DNA from: Xenorhabdus anantnagensis
GTDB lineage: Bacteria > Pseudomonadota > Gammaproteobacteria > Enterobacterales > Enterobacteriaceae
NCBI RefSeq assembly: GCF_028598555.1
Contig: NZ_JAQRFN010000009.1
Span: forward strand, 108,158-172,157
Direction: 5' to 3'
DNA: 64,000 bases
In this document: positions 20,114 to 28,944 of the stretch, in pieces
How the letters are laid out: each line of letters starts with the position of its first letter
Position numbering within the stretch: the first letter of the stretch is position 1
Position numbers and translations under genes: made by a program
Notes under the pieces: generated by a model
The model's database searches: none
Told to the model about the DNA's origin: nothing
What the model saw: only the letters and a program-made list of their open reading frames with translations

Positions 20114-20977
20114 TTGTAAACGGTGATCTAACAGAGCCTGAAAAATATCAGCACAACTATCATCCTTTGCTATTATTTTCCCCTCTTTATCAAACTGTAT
20201 GTTAAGTTTGAATTTTTCAGCGTGTAGCCTTAAGCTTTTCATGAATGAGGTATTTTTATAATATCCTTTCTCTCTTATTGCTAAGGCTCTTCTTAGTTGC
20301 ATAGCATTATTTCCCACATATGTCACAAGTGGCAATGTATCAGTAAATATACGATTAAACTCTGCTTCATTAGTAAGTTCAGTAAGGTTTCTTAAATACG
20401 CCTGTTTGTAGCTAAGAATGGATTCAAATATCCTTTTATCTTTGATAAGAAGATCCCCTTCAAGGATAAAAAAATCAAAATCCATTGCTATATTAAATTT
20501 TGGTTCGTTATCAATTGTTAACGTATAATCTTTATAAATAAGTGATTTTATACCTTTTTTCTTTTTCGTCTTCCAGGATGCATCCGTTTTTTTCACACAA
20601 TAAAGAACCACATCATTATGAACTAATTTAACAGAGTAAAAATTACAATTTGCAATATCCTTTATATCCTTAGCTTTCTTATCCTGAATCTGGTTAGATG
20701 AACAATCAATCAATTTTTGTGCTTCAGTTTCATTCGCTCCAATGTGAAGCAGACTACTTTCATTATTCTGAGACAATAGTCCGTAATTTATCACTTCACT
20801 ATATTTGCATCTTTCTTCACTGATGAAGCTATTGAATTCTTTTCTTAATTCATCAGAAACACTGACCCACCATCCTGTATAATGGACAGCAGAATTTCGT
20901 ATACTTTTCCGATAAACCCATAGAGTTAAAGATGCATCATCAATATTAAAATTTTGCAACCTATTAAGCATAATCAA
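20060..20977 (-). CDS. kwaB: Kiwa anti-phage system protein KwaB (DUF4868)
   Basis: The 305-residue protein is recognised as KwaB, the DUF4868 effector of the Kiwa phage-defence system, from overall size, its place after a four-helix membrane protein and family-like segments (FDFFILEGDLLIKDKRIFES, LRRALAIREKGYYKN, FMKSLRLHAEKFKLNIQF). KwaB is cytoplasmic and reported to bind DNA and limit phage replication or late transcription after KwaA senses infection at the membrane. Its start overlaps the kwaA stop by 4 bp. The 3' end overlaps the broken abgR gene, marking the insertion edge. I assign it from memory of the family, without a profile search. Confidence 0.8.
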   Translation of the reverse strand: MIMLNRLQNFNIDDASLTLWVYRKSIRNSAVHYTGWWVSVSDELRKEFNSFISEERCKYSEVINYGLLSQNNESSLLHIGANETEAQKLIDCSSNQIQDKKAKDIKDIANCNFYSVKLVHNDVVLYCVKKTDASWKTKKKKGIKSLIYKDYTLTIDNEPKFNIAMDFDFFILEGDLLIKDKRIFESILSYKQAYLRNLTELTNEAEFNRIFTDTLPLVTYVGNNAMQLRRALAIREKGYYKNTSFMKSLRLHAEKFKLNIQFDKEGKIIAKDDSCADIFQALLDHRLQSHYPEHLYDVPNALLVR

Positions 20978-21567
20978 GGCCTTTGATTTATAACAATAAC
21001 TGACTGTACATTTTGCGACTCATACTCAATATTAGGCTGGATATCCTTATTTGCAAGCACGATCCCAGTGAATTCATCTTTCCCACCGGGAAATCTGTAT
21101 GTTATTTCATACATTCTCCAGTTAAAAACAATTAGCATTGGATTCAAAATCACCTGCCCTGATTTATAAGACAACCAGAATAACCATATTAAGAAAATGA
21201 TAAAGCCGAAGAATTTTGTATCTTGCAAATAATCAATACTCATGAATGATACAATATAAGGTAAGACATAATTCATTAAGTCTGCGGGGGTATACTTTGC
21301 TGAAATAACTTTAATTGTTTGCCCTTCAGAACCTGTCAACATAAGAGTCAGCCACGAAAACACAAAACATATCAAACATATAATAAGAAATCCCAATGAC
21401 AAATAAGATTTATGTAAAGGTAACTGACAGGAATCACTGAAAAAAATATTCAAGCAAAAATTTCCTGTCGCTTTTTTCTTATCATAATCCTGTACAAGGA
21501 GGATCGTACTTAATGGCAAATATGAGCCAAGAAATATGGCAAATGCTATAAGTAACCTTGGTTTCAT
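20974..21567 (-). CDS. kwaA: Kiwa anti-phage system membrane protein KwaA
   Basis: A 197-residue membrane protein with four predicted helices: about residues 5-25, 50-72, 94-112 and 118-135. A soluble C-terminal tail of about 60 residues follows. The opening SYLPLSTILLVQDYDKK and the FNWRMYEITYRFPGGKDE segment fit KwaA, the membrane sensor of the two-gene Kiwa system. A strong ribosome site (GGAGGAGGG) precedes the ATG, and kwaB follows with a 4-bp overlap. Low GC and the location between a decayed operon and a tRNA-Leu gene support acquisition by transfer. Confidence 0.8.
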   Translation of the reverse strand: MKPRLLIAFAIFLGSYLPLSTILLVQDYDKKKATGNFCLNIFFSDSCQLPLHKSYLSLGFLIICLICFVFSWLTLMLTGSEGQTIKVISAKYTPADLMNYVLPYIVSFMSIDYLQDTKFFGFIIFLIWLFWLSYKSGQVILNPMLIVFNWRMYEITYRFPGGKDEFTGIVLANKDIQPNIEYESQNVQSVIVINQRP

Positions 21568-21780
21568 ACCCTCCTCCTTCTAGATATTATGCATGGTTAA
21601 GTAAGCCGTTCTTGTACCTCTTTCGTTCCAGTGCTTTCTTGACCCATAAGCTTTAAATATTAACTATAGTGACAATATAGAAAAATACATCCAAATAGCC
21701 CTGAATTCGGCGATTCTATGCCCGATAGATGAGTAAAACTCCTGATATAAAATCGAATCGATATGATATTTTTTTAAAAA

Positions 21781-22308
21781 TCATCGAATAAGCCCCCATC
21801 CATCAAACTGTTTCTTAATTTCTTTAATAGAAGTCAGTTTAATCTTAGGTATAGTTAATTGCTTAAACAATGCAGCATAACGTTTTCTGCTTTTTGGTGT
21901 GACAACAGTAATATGATGGATCATTTCCCATTTGATGCTGTCTTTATTGCCTTCCAAACCACCATGGCGGCTATGTTGGAAAAGAGTTCTGTTTGCATAA
22001 CGCAGCAGGCTTGATGGTGTCGAGATATCTAATAAAATAACGCCTGTTGCTCTGGATAGGCGCTGCGGCAGACATTTTCTATAGTTCCCGTCTATGACCC
22101 AACTTTCCTCTTTTATTGCCATGTCATGCAATGAGATGAATTCATCTACGGGGCGTGCCTGCCAATTTGTATTTGGTAGATGAAAAAGCTGATCCAGATG
22201 AATTACTTTTAAATTACATTTTATGGAGATGGCATTAGCAAGCGTGGACTTACCGCTATTCGAAGGCCCCACAATGCAAATTCTATTACCCAAATCCGAA
22301 AGTTTCAT
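21781..22308 (-). CDS. P-loop NTPase, FlaR/adenylate kinase-like
   Basis: The 175-residue protein has a Walker A motif GPSNSGKSTLA at about residues 14-24 and a nucleoside-kinase-like layout: HLDQLFHLPNTNW, WVIDGNYRKCLPQRL and ILLDISTPSSLLRYANRT. This matches proteins annotated as topology modulation protein FlaR or AAA family ATPase; no substrate is established. It is in the same direction as kwaAB but 213 bp upstream, so it is probably a separate unit. Whether it belongs to the defence island is unknown. Confidence 0.65.
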   Translation of the reverse strand: MKLSDLGNRICIVGPSNSGKSTLANAISIKCNLKVIHLDQLFHLPNTNWQARPVDEFISLHDMAIKEESWVIDGNYRKCLPQRLSRATGVILLDISTPSSLLRYANRTLFQHSRHGGLEGNKDSIKWEMIHHITVVTPKSRKRYAALFKQLTIPKIKLTSIKEIKKQFDGWGLIR

Positions 22309-22534
22309 AACAGCCTCCAGTAGTTATAGATTCACCTCTGTAATCAGTAACACTGACATTAATGAGGCGCCCAATTTTTCATATGTAAAACACGTAAAAA
22401 TAGTGAGTTCAATTTAATTGTGAATCACAGCATCTATGCACAGGTACATACATAACGCGTTGATATTATTAAATTCATAACGATGTAGATAGCTGATTTT
22501 TATGAAAAACTTAGCAAAACCTGAATTTCAGACA

Positions 22535-22563
22535 TAAAAAAAGACGCTTTCTTTTAGCGTCTT
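22535..22563 (-). terminator. Terminator of the tRNA-Leu gene
   Basis: AAGACGCT and AGCGTCTT form an 8-bp stem with a 7-nt loop; read on the - strand it is followed by a run of T's, 9 nt after the tRNA 3' end. Confidence 0.8.
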
Positions 22564-22571
22564 AATTTATA

Positions 22572-22656
22572 TGGTGCCGAAGGCCGGACTCGAACCGGCA
22601 CACCCGAAGGCGGTTGATTTTGAATCAACTGCGTCTACCGATTTCGCCACTTCGGC
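22572..22656 (-). tRNA. leuX: tRNA-Leu, anticodon CAA (leuX-like)
   Basis: An 85-nt class II tRNA with encoded CCA. The acceptor stem starts GCCGAAG, the anticodon loop is TTCAAAA giving anticodon CAA (codon UUG), the variable arm is long and the T-loop GTTCGAGTC is intact. It closely resembles E. coli leuX, a classic integration site for genomic islands. In E. coli leuX also lies near lptFG, so the position is conserved. The Kiwa genes sit on its 3' side. Confidence 0.95.
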
Positions 22657-22905
22657 ACTGAAGGGTTCGGAGAACGGGGGTGATTATACCTGTAAGAAGA
22701 ACGTTCGCAACACTTATCCTTTCAATTTTGTTCAAATGCCGAAAAAAGAATCATTCATGGCTTTTTTTGACCAATGCAGTTCAAAACATAACCTTCTTTA
22801 CCACTGCATCGCAAAATTCCTCTCTCACAATTCTGTCCTGCCAATAGACAACCTACAAACTCCTTATATAATTCCAAACAATACACTGCTATGAGGTAAA
22901 TTATC

Positions 22906-22992
22906 ATGACTATTATCAGTTGGATTTTCACAGGTATCTTAGTCGGTATCGTTATCGGTGCCATTATCACGATATTTAAGAAAAAAAAATAA
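22906..22992 (+). CDS. 28-residue hydrophobic membrane miniprotein
   Basis: A short frame with a good ribosome site (GAGG, 9 nt before ATG) encodes a single membrane helix with six Ile/Val-Gly turns and a C-terminal four-Lys tail. It starts MTIISWIFTG. The pattern is that of small single-span membrane proteins, and also of hydrophobic type I toxin peptides. It lies between the tRNA-Leu and ampH. I do not recognise a named family. Confidence 0.5.
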   Translation: MTIISWIFTGILVGIVIGAIITIFKKKK

Positions 22993-23040
22993 CGGCTTTA
23001 CTTTCCCCACTTGAATGCTCCCTGATTGGTTAATCCAAAA

Positions 23041-24258
23041 ATGAAAAAACGGCTATATAAACTGTGTACAGTTTCCGCCCTGATATGGGTGATGTCAGCT
23101 TGTGCGGATTCTAATAATTCATACCAGAGCAAATTTCAGCAATTCAATGTGCAACCGGCAAAGTGGGAAGTTTTCGAGGATAATGACAAGATCAAGAAAA
23201 TGGTTACCGCGTTGGTCGATCAATATTCGCAATCCATCTTTGATGAAGGCAATCCTTTGGGAATGGTAATAGTGGTGATCGACAATAATCAGGTTGTGCA
23301 TCGCAGTTTTGGGGAAACTTATCCAGGGAGCGGCGTTCGGCCACGGCAGGACTCTTTAATTCGTATTGCTTCTATTACTAAATTGATGACCAGTGAGGTC
23401 ATGATTAAGTTGGCACAGAAGAAACGTCTTAAGACTACTGATCCGCTTCAAAAGTACACTTACTCCGGTGTTCATGTGCCGGATTATGGTGCAGGTCAGC
23501 CAATCCGGCTGTATCATCTGGCAAGCCATACCAGCGGATTACCACGAGAACAACCGGGTGGGAAATGGGGACGCCCTGTGTTTATTTGGCCGACTCAATC
23601 AAATCGCTGGGCTTGGCTGCAAACCGCAGGGTTAGATGCCACGCCCGGCACGACGGCTTCTTATTCCAATCTGGCCTATGATTTATTGGCTGATGCCCTT
23701 TCCAAAGCAACGAGAAAACCCTATACCCGCCTGTTGCAAGAGGAGGTCACCCGCCCTTATCACATGAAGGATACAACACTGACACCCTCGCAATCCCAAT
23801 GTGCCCGTTTGATGGCAGGGTTTAAACCTAGCCCTTGCGTAAATACCATTGCCGCTGCGGGCAGTGGCGGAATTTATTCCACCCCCGCAGATATGCAGCG
23901 CTGGATGCAGCAGTTTTTATCTTCCCATAATCAATTGAGAAAACAGACTGCCAGCCGTGAACAAGGTATCTACTTTAAACGCACCGATCTGACATCAATC
24001 AAAGGGATGGATGTAGCAGGTCTGGCGGATGGTATCGGGCTTGGCTGGGTATATATGGAGGCCAAAGGCGATGTTCCCGGCATTTACCAGAAAACTGGTG
24101 GCGGTGGCGGATTTAATTCCTATATGGCGATGATACCTGAACGAAATATCGGTGTATTTGTGGTGATGACACGTAAGGAGCAAAGTAAATTTAGCCGTGT
24201 GACGAGTGGGGTTAATGAGTTAGTTGCAGCTTTGGCGCGCAATCATAATCAAATTTAG
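23041..24258 (+). CDS. ampH: AmpH-like DD-carboxypeptidase/endopeptidase (predicted lipoprotein)
   Basis: AmpH is a low-molecular-weight penicillin-binding protein of the class C beta-lactamase fold that trims and recycles peptidoglycan. The protein (405 residues from ATG 23041) has SITK (RIASITKLMTSE), the YSN motif in ASYSNLAYDLLADAL and a KTGGGGGF motif near the C-terminus. Unlike E. coli AmpH, the N-terminus looks like a lipoprotein signal (VMSAC, Cys21), followed by a 30-residue linker, which predicts attachment to a membrane. The upstream TTG at 23026 is in frame but less likely. Confidence 0.88.
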   Translation: MKKRLYKLCTVSALIWVMSACADSNNSYQSKFQQFNVQPAKWEVFEDNDKIKKMVTALVDQYSQSIFDEGNPLGMVIVVIDNNQVVHRSFGETYPGSGVRPRQDSLIRIASITKLMTSEVMIKLAQKKRLKTTDPLQKYTYSGVHVPDYGAGQPIRLYHLASHTSGLPREQPGGKWGRPVFIWPTQSNRWAWLQTAGLDATPGTTASYSNLAYDLLADALSKATRKPYTRLLQEEVTRPYHMKDTTLTPSQSQCARLMAGFKPSPCVNTIAAAGSGGIYSTPADMQRWMQQFLSSHNQLRKQTASREQGIYFKRTDLTSIKGMDVAGLADGIGLGWVYMEAKGDVPGIYQKTGGGGGFNSYMAMIPERNIGVFVVMTRKEQSKFSRVTSGVNELVAALARNHNQI

Positions 24259-24286
24259 TTTCGTTATTAATAAAATAATGCCAGAT

Positions 24287-24324
24287 ACCAATCAGAGTAT
24301 TACACAGCTAATACTCTGATTGGT
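24287..24324. terminator. 16-bp inverted repeat between ampH and lptG
   Basis: A perfect 16-bp stem (24287-24302 with 24309-24324) and 6-nt loop in the convergent gap between ampH and lptG. No T run follows on either side, but position and stability fit a bidirectional transcription stop. Confidence 0.6.
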
Positions 24325-24360
24325 CATGATAGAAAAACAAGTGTAATGAAATTCAGTCTG

Positions 24361-25443
24361 TTACGTTTTCTTATGCAAGAGTAAGTAAACACTCACTCCA
24401 AAGAACAACAAACTTGGCAACAGTGCCCCCAATATCGGCGGCATGCTATAAACCAGACTGAGCGGGCCGAATATCTCATTCAAAACATAGAAAACAAAGC
24501 CCATGCTGATCCCCACAACAACCCTGAATCCCATTGGCACGCTGCGTAGTGGCCCGAAAATAAAAGAAAGTGCCATCAGCATCATCACAGCAACCGATAA
24601 CGGTGCAAAAACCTTTTTCCACATATTGAGCTGGTAACGTCCGGCATCTTGCTGCCCCTGCTTCAGATATGTGATGTATTGATGCAAATCACGAATAGAG
24701 AGCGCCTCAGGATCAAGGGAAACCACTCCCAGCTTTTCAGGTGTCAGCCGGCTTTTCCATTCTGCCGATAAACGCTGTGATCCCGTGATTCGCCCATCCT
24801 GCATTAAATCAGACTCTTCAACCTGAGATAATTTCCATTGATGGTTATCCTTGTCATATACCGCCGAAGCAGCATATCTAACGGACAGCAATTTTTTATT
24901 TTCATCAATATGATAGATGCTGATGCCATTCAGAGAATTATCCTTGCCCACGCTCTTTATGTAGACAAAGTCCTGCCCATCCTTCGCCCACAAACCTTTG
25001 GTCGTGGACATCAGTGAGCCGCCGAACATTTTTTGGGAGCGATAATTACGGGCGAGCTGCTCTCCTTGTGGAGCAACCCACTCACCGATGACCATCGTCA
25101 GCAAAACCAGTGGGATTGCTGTTTTCATGACAGAACCCGCCACTTGCAGGCGGGTAAAGCCGGAAGCCTGCATCACCACCAGCTCACTGCGCGTTGCCAG
25201 TGCTCCCAAGCCCAATAGCGCCCCGAGCAAGGCGGCCATGGGAAAGAAAATCTGAATATCTTTGGGAATACTCAACAATGTGTAAATACCGGCAGAAAAT
25301 GCGGTATATTCCCCTTGCCCGACCTTGCGCAGCTGATCGACAAATTTGATGATGCCGGAAAGGGATACCAGCATAAACAAAGTCATCAGGATGGTTTGCA
25401 GGATTGTCCGTCCGATATATCTATCCAATACCCCAAACATCAT
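24361..25443 (-). CDS. lptG: LPS export permease LptG
   Basis: LptG is one of the two membrane subunits of the LptB2FG ABC extractor, which pulls lipopolysaccharide from the inner membrane and pushes it onto the periplasmic bridge. The 360-residue protein has the usual six membrane helices around a periplasmic beta-jellyroll; conserved text includes VSLSGIIKFVDQLRKVGQG, LLGALLGLGALATRSELVVMQASGF and RYQLNMWKKVFAPLSVAVMMLMAL. Its start overlaps the lptF stop by 4 bp, the normal coupled pair. Confidence 0.96.
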   Translation of the reverse strand: MMFGVLDRYIGRTILQTILMTLFMLVSLSGIIKFVDQLRKVGQGEYTAFSAGIYTLLSIPKDIQIFFPMAALLGALLGLGALATRSELVVMQASGFTRLQVAGSVMKTAIPLVLLTMVIGEWVAPQGEQLARNYRSQKMFGGSLMSTTKGLWAKDGQDFVYIKSVGKDNSLNGISIYHIDENKKLLSVRYAASAVYDKDNHQWKLSQVEESDLMQDGRITGSQRLSAEWKSRLTPEKLGVVSLDPEALSIRDLHQYITYLKQGQQDAGRYQLNMWKKVFAPLSVAVMMLMALSFIFGPLRSVPMGFRVVVGISMGFVFYVLNEIFGPLSLVYSMPPILGALLPSLLFFGVSVYLLLHKKT

Positions 25444-26540
25444 GACGCTCCTTGACTCTTAAAGCGTGAACGCAGTTTGCGCATGGGTACGGTATCCCAC
25501 AGATTAAGCACCACAGCCAAGGCAAAATACGCGCCGTTGACCAGCCACATCCAGAACATAGGATCAAGTTTGCCTTTCCCCCCATTGGAACGCAGGGAAC
25601 TTTGCAGCAGGAAGAAAATCAGGTAAAGCAACATGGCTGGCAGCATACTGAGTATCCGCCCCTGACGCGGATTCACGGCACTCAAAGGAACGACCATCAG
25701 TGCCATGATCAGCACCGAGACAATCAACGTCAGGCGCCAGTGAAATTCTGAACGGGAATCATTGTCAGTGTCATGCCAAAGCTGCTCAATCGATTTTTGT
25801 TCAACTTTATTGCCATCGATATCTGCGCGTTGATGCCCAATCACTGCCTGATAATCCTTAAACTCAGTAATGCGGAAATCACGCAACTGCGCCGTACCTT
25901 CATAACGCGTCCCCTTATGGAGTACCGCTACTTGGTTACCATTCGGGCGCTCTTCCATATGTCCGCCATCCGCAAGCACTATAGAAGGACGTTGGTCATT
26001 CGCTGGGCGGAGCTGAGCCAGAAAAACATTTTCGAACGTATTGCCCTTCACATTGCCGATATAAAGCACCATGTTGCCATCACGAGAAGGCTTGAACTGC
26101 CCTTCCATGATTGCTGCCAGGCTTGGATTGGCTTTTACATCCGCCACGACTTGTTCTTTATATTTGGAAGACCACGGAGTGAACCAGATAACGTTGGCAG
26201 CCGCCAACGCTGATGTAAGTAGAGCCAGAATAAGAGCTGATTTCACCAATGCACTTTTGCCCAACCCACAGGCATGCATAACGGTGATTTCACTTTCGGT
26301 ATAGAGTTTACTGAACGTCATTAATACCCCGAGAAATAAACTCAGGGGCAAAATAAGCTGCACCATATCTGGCACACCTAAACCTAACAACGATAGAACC
26401 AAATTTGCAGGAATATTTCCTTCTACCGCCGCACTCAATACCTCAACTAATTTCTGACTGAAAAAGATCAGCAATAAGATGAAAAGTATTGCGATTTGGC
26501 TTTTCAGGGTTTCCCGTACTAGATATCTAATGATGATCAC
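25440..26540 (-). CDS. lptF: LPS export permease LptF
   Basis: LptF partners LptG in the LPS transporter. The 366-residue protein opens MIIIRYLVRETLKSQIAILF, has the coupling-helix text YTESEITVMHACGLGKSALVK, a periplasmic domain in the middle and closing helices near MLPAMLLYLIFFLLQSSLR. It is transcribed divergently from pepA with about 280 bp between the starts, and leads the lptF-lptG operon. Confidence 0.96.
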   Translation of the reverse strand: MIIIRYLVRETLKSQIAILFILLLIFFSQKLVEVLSAAVEGNIPANLVLSLLGLGVPDMVQLILPLSLFLGVLMTFSKLYTESEITVMHACGLGKSALVKSALILALLTSALAAANVIWFTPWSSKYKEQVVADVKANPSLAAIMEGQFKPSRDGNMVLYIGNVKGNTFENVFLAQLRPANDQRPSIVLADGGHMEERPNGNQVAVLHKGTRYEGTAQLRDFRITEFKDYQAVIGHQRADIDGNKVEQKSIEQLWHDTDNDSRSEFHWRLTLIVSVLIMALMVVPLSAVNPRQGRILSMLPAMLLYLIFFLLQSSLRSNGGKGKLDPMFWMWLVNGAYFALAVVLNLWDTVPMRKLRSRFKSQGAS

Positions 26541-26820
26541 GCTTATTACGCCTGTGAAAACTTGTCTTTTTGCAGGAAAGTCGCTAACTTCGTCGTATAT
26601 CTACCATTTATATGAATCAATTTGGCTTCCCCATAGCTAAAATGATACCAAAGCATCCCATATATTGGTTCCCGATTAGAACATACTTATCGTTAGCTAA
26701 GTACCAAAAAATAATATGCTTAGCTTAACATAACAGTTACTTTTCTTTGGGATGAATTAATGCGCAACGCGATATTTTAGCGATTGTATCCGTCTTTGTC
26801 TTTAAGATTCAGGAGAACGC
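26541..26820. promoter_or_regulatory. Divergent promoter region lptF/pepA
   Basis: A 280-bp AT-rich gap between two divergent genes must contain both promoters. TTCAGGAGAACGC immediately precedes pepA and supplies its ribosome site. I do not assign individual -10/-35 boxes. Confidence 0.5.
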
Positions 26821-28329
26821 ATGGAGTTTAGTGTAAAGAGCGGTAGCCCGGAGAAACAGCGTAGTGCCTGTATTATTGTCGGCGTGTTTGAACCCCGCCG
26901 CCTTTCCCCTATCGCAGAGCAACTTGACAAAATAAGTAACGGCTATATCAGTGCTTTATTGCGCCGTGGTGAACTTGAAGGCAAGGTAGGTCAAACCTTA
27001 TTGCTGCATCATGTTCCTAATGTATTGTCTGAACGTATTTTGCTGGTTGGTTGTGGAAAAGAGCGTGAACTGGACGAACGCCAGTATAAGCAAATTATCC
27101 AGAAAACGATCAGTACCCTCAATGAAACCGGTTCAATGGAAGCAGTTTGTTTCTTGACAGAATTGCATGTGAAGGGACGCAACAATTATTGGAAAGTACG
27201 TCAGGCAGTCGAGACAGCCAAAGAGTCACTGTATGTTTTCGATCAACTCAAGAGCAACAAAAATGAACTGCGCCGTCCACTGCGCAAAATGGTGTTCAAT
27301 GTACCGACCCGCCGTGAACTGACCAGCGGTGAACGTGCCATTAAGCACGGTCTTGCCATTGCATCAGGCATCAAGGCAACGAAAGATCTGGCCAATATGC
27401 CACCCAATATCTGTAATGCCGCCTATTTGGCATCACAGGCACGCCAGCTTGCTGACAATACTATCAATCTGACAACCAAAGTGATTGGTGAAGAGCAGAT
27501 GAAAGAGTTGGGCATGAATTCTTATCTGGCGGTTGGTCAAGGTTCGCAGAATGAATCTTTGATGGCAGTCATGGAATATAAAGGCAGCAAAGATGCCAAT
27601 GCGAAACCTATCGTACTGGTGGGAAAAGGGCTGACTTTTGATTCCGGCGGTATCTCCATCAAGCCATCCGAAAGCATGGATGAGATGAAATATGACATGT
27701 GCGGCGCAGCTTCTGTTTATGGCGTCATGCGTGTTGTTGCCGAGCTGGAATTGCCAATCAATATCGTCGGCGTTCTGGCAGGCTGTGAAAACATGCCCGG
27801 CGGGCGAGCTTATCGTCCCGGAGATGTTTTGACCACCATGTCCGGTCAGACTGTTGAAGTGACAAACACCGATGCGGAAGGCCGTTTGGTACTGTGTGAT
27901 GCGCTGACTTATGTTGAGCGTTTTGAACCGGAATTGGTCGTTGATGTGGCAACCCTGACAGGCGCTTGTGTCGTCGCACTGGGCGGTCACTACACGGGCC
28001 TGATGTCCAACCATAATCCACTGGCGCATGAGCTGCTGAATGCTTCAGAGCAAGCAGGAGATCGCGCATGGCGTCTGCCGTTGGGTGATGAATATACCGA
28101 ACAGCTAGAATCCAATTTTGCGGATATGGTAAACGCGTGCGGACGTTCTGGTGGCGCAATTACCGCAGGGGCATTCTTGTCCCGCTTCGCCACCAAATAC
28201 AACTGGGCACATTTGGATGTTGCTGGTACAGCATGGCGTTCAGGTAAAGCGAAAGGAGCAACAGGTCGTCCGGTTGCGCTCCTGTCACAATTCCTGTTAA
28301 ATCGTTCAGGATTGAATTCTGATGATTAA
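26821..28329 (+). CDS. pepA: Leucyl aminopeptidase PepA
   Basis: PepA is a hexameric M17 metalloaminopeptidase releasing N-terminal residues; in E. coli it is also a DNA-binding accessory factor for plasmid-dimer (Xer) recombination and for carAB control. The 502-residue protein has the metal and catalytic motifs [17 protein letters not shown] and [16 protein letters not shown] (about residue 348). ATG follows AGGAGAACGC. Gene order with holC and valS is as in E. coli. Confidence 0.97.
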   Translation: MEFSVKSGSPEKQRSACIIVGVFEPRRLSPIAEQLDKISNGYISALLRRGELEGKVGQTLLLHHVPNVLSERILLVGCGKERELDERQYKQIIQKTISTLNETGSMEAVCFLTELHVKGRNNYWKVRQAVETAKESLYVFDQLKSNKNELRRPLRKMVFNVPTRRELTSGERAIKHGLAIASGIKATKDLANMPPNICNAAYLASQARQLADNTINLTTKVIGEEQMKELGMNSYLAVGQGSQNESLMAVMEYKGSKDANAKPIVLVGKGLTFDSGGISIKPSESMDEMKYDMCGAASVYGVMRVVAELELPINIVGVLAGCENMPGGRAYRPGDVLTTMSGQTVEVTNTDAEGRLVLCDALTYVERFEPELVVDVATLTGACVVALGGHYTGLMSNHNPLAHELLNASEQAGDRAWRLPLGDEYTEQLESNFADMVNACGRSGGAITAGAFLSRFATKYNWAHLDVAGTAWRSGKAKGATGRPVALLSQFLLNRSGLNSDD

Positions 28330-28404
28330 TGTCCCGGCCTCATATTTTATTCGATAAGCTCGATAAAAATATGGCACAAAGGTATTGAGGGAATAAATGG
28401 AATT

Positions 28405-28430
28405 AAGGGTATTGCAGTTGCAATACCCTT
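28405..28430 (+). terminator. pepA terminator
   Basis: A 12-bp perfect inverted repeat, AAGGGTATTGCA with TGCAATACCCTT, separated by GT and followed by TTCC, lies 75 nt after pepA. Confidence 0.75.
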
Positions 28431-28469
28431 TTCCGTCACTATTTCCCGTAATCTTGCAACCAAGAAACT

Positions 28470-28931
28470 ATGAAAAACGCCACTTTCTATTTGTTGGAAA
28501 ACCAGTTACTGGAACAATCATCGTCAGATGATCTACAGCCACATGAATGGCTGGCATGTCAGCTTGCTGCTGACCAATGGCGTGCAGGGAAGCGGGTTCT
28601 GATTGCTTGTGAAAGTCAGCAACAGGCCGAAAAATTGGACGAAGCATTATGGCAACGGGAGCCGAGTCAATTTGTACCGCACAATCTTGCCGGAGAAGGC
28701 CCTCGTTATGGCGCACCTGTAGAATTGTGCTGGCCACAAAAAAGAGGCAATGCTCCCCGCGATGTGCTGGTGACACTGCTTCCTCATTTTGCAGACTTTG
28801 CCACAGCTTTCCATGAAGTGATAGACTTCGTTCCTATTGATGAAAATCTGAAACAGTTAGCGCGCGAACGATATAAATCTTATCGTGGCGTCGGCTTTAA
28901 TTTGACCATGGCAACCCCGCCAACCTATTAA
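28470..28931 (+). CDS. holC: DNA polymerase III chi subunit
   Basis: Chi bridges the clamp loader to single-strand-binding protein at the replication fork. The 153-residue protein keeps the family pattern: [10 protein letters not shown], then [42 protein letters not shown] and [20 protein letters not shown]. It lies 13 bp before valS, as in E. coli. Confidence 0.94.
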   Translation: MKNATFYLLENQLLEQSSSDDLQPHEWLACQLAADQWRAGKRVLIACESQQQAEKLDEALWQREPSQFVPHNLAGEGPRYGAPVELCWPQKRGNAPRDVLVTLLPHFADFATAFHEVIDFVPIDENLKQLARERYKSYRGVGFNLTMATPPTY

Positions 28932-28944
28932 ATATCAAGACACA

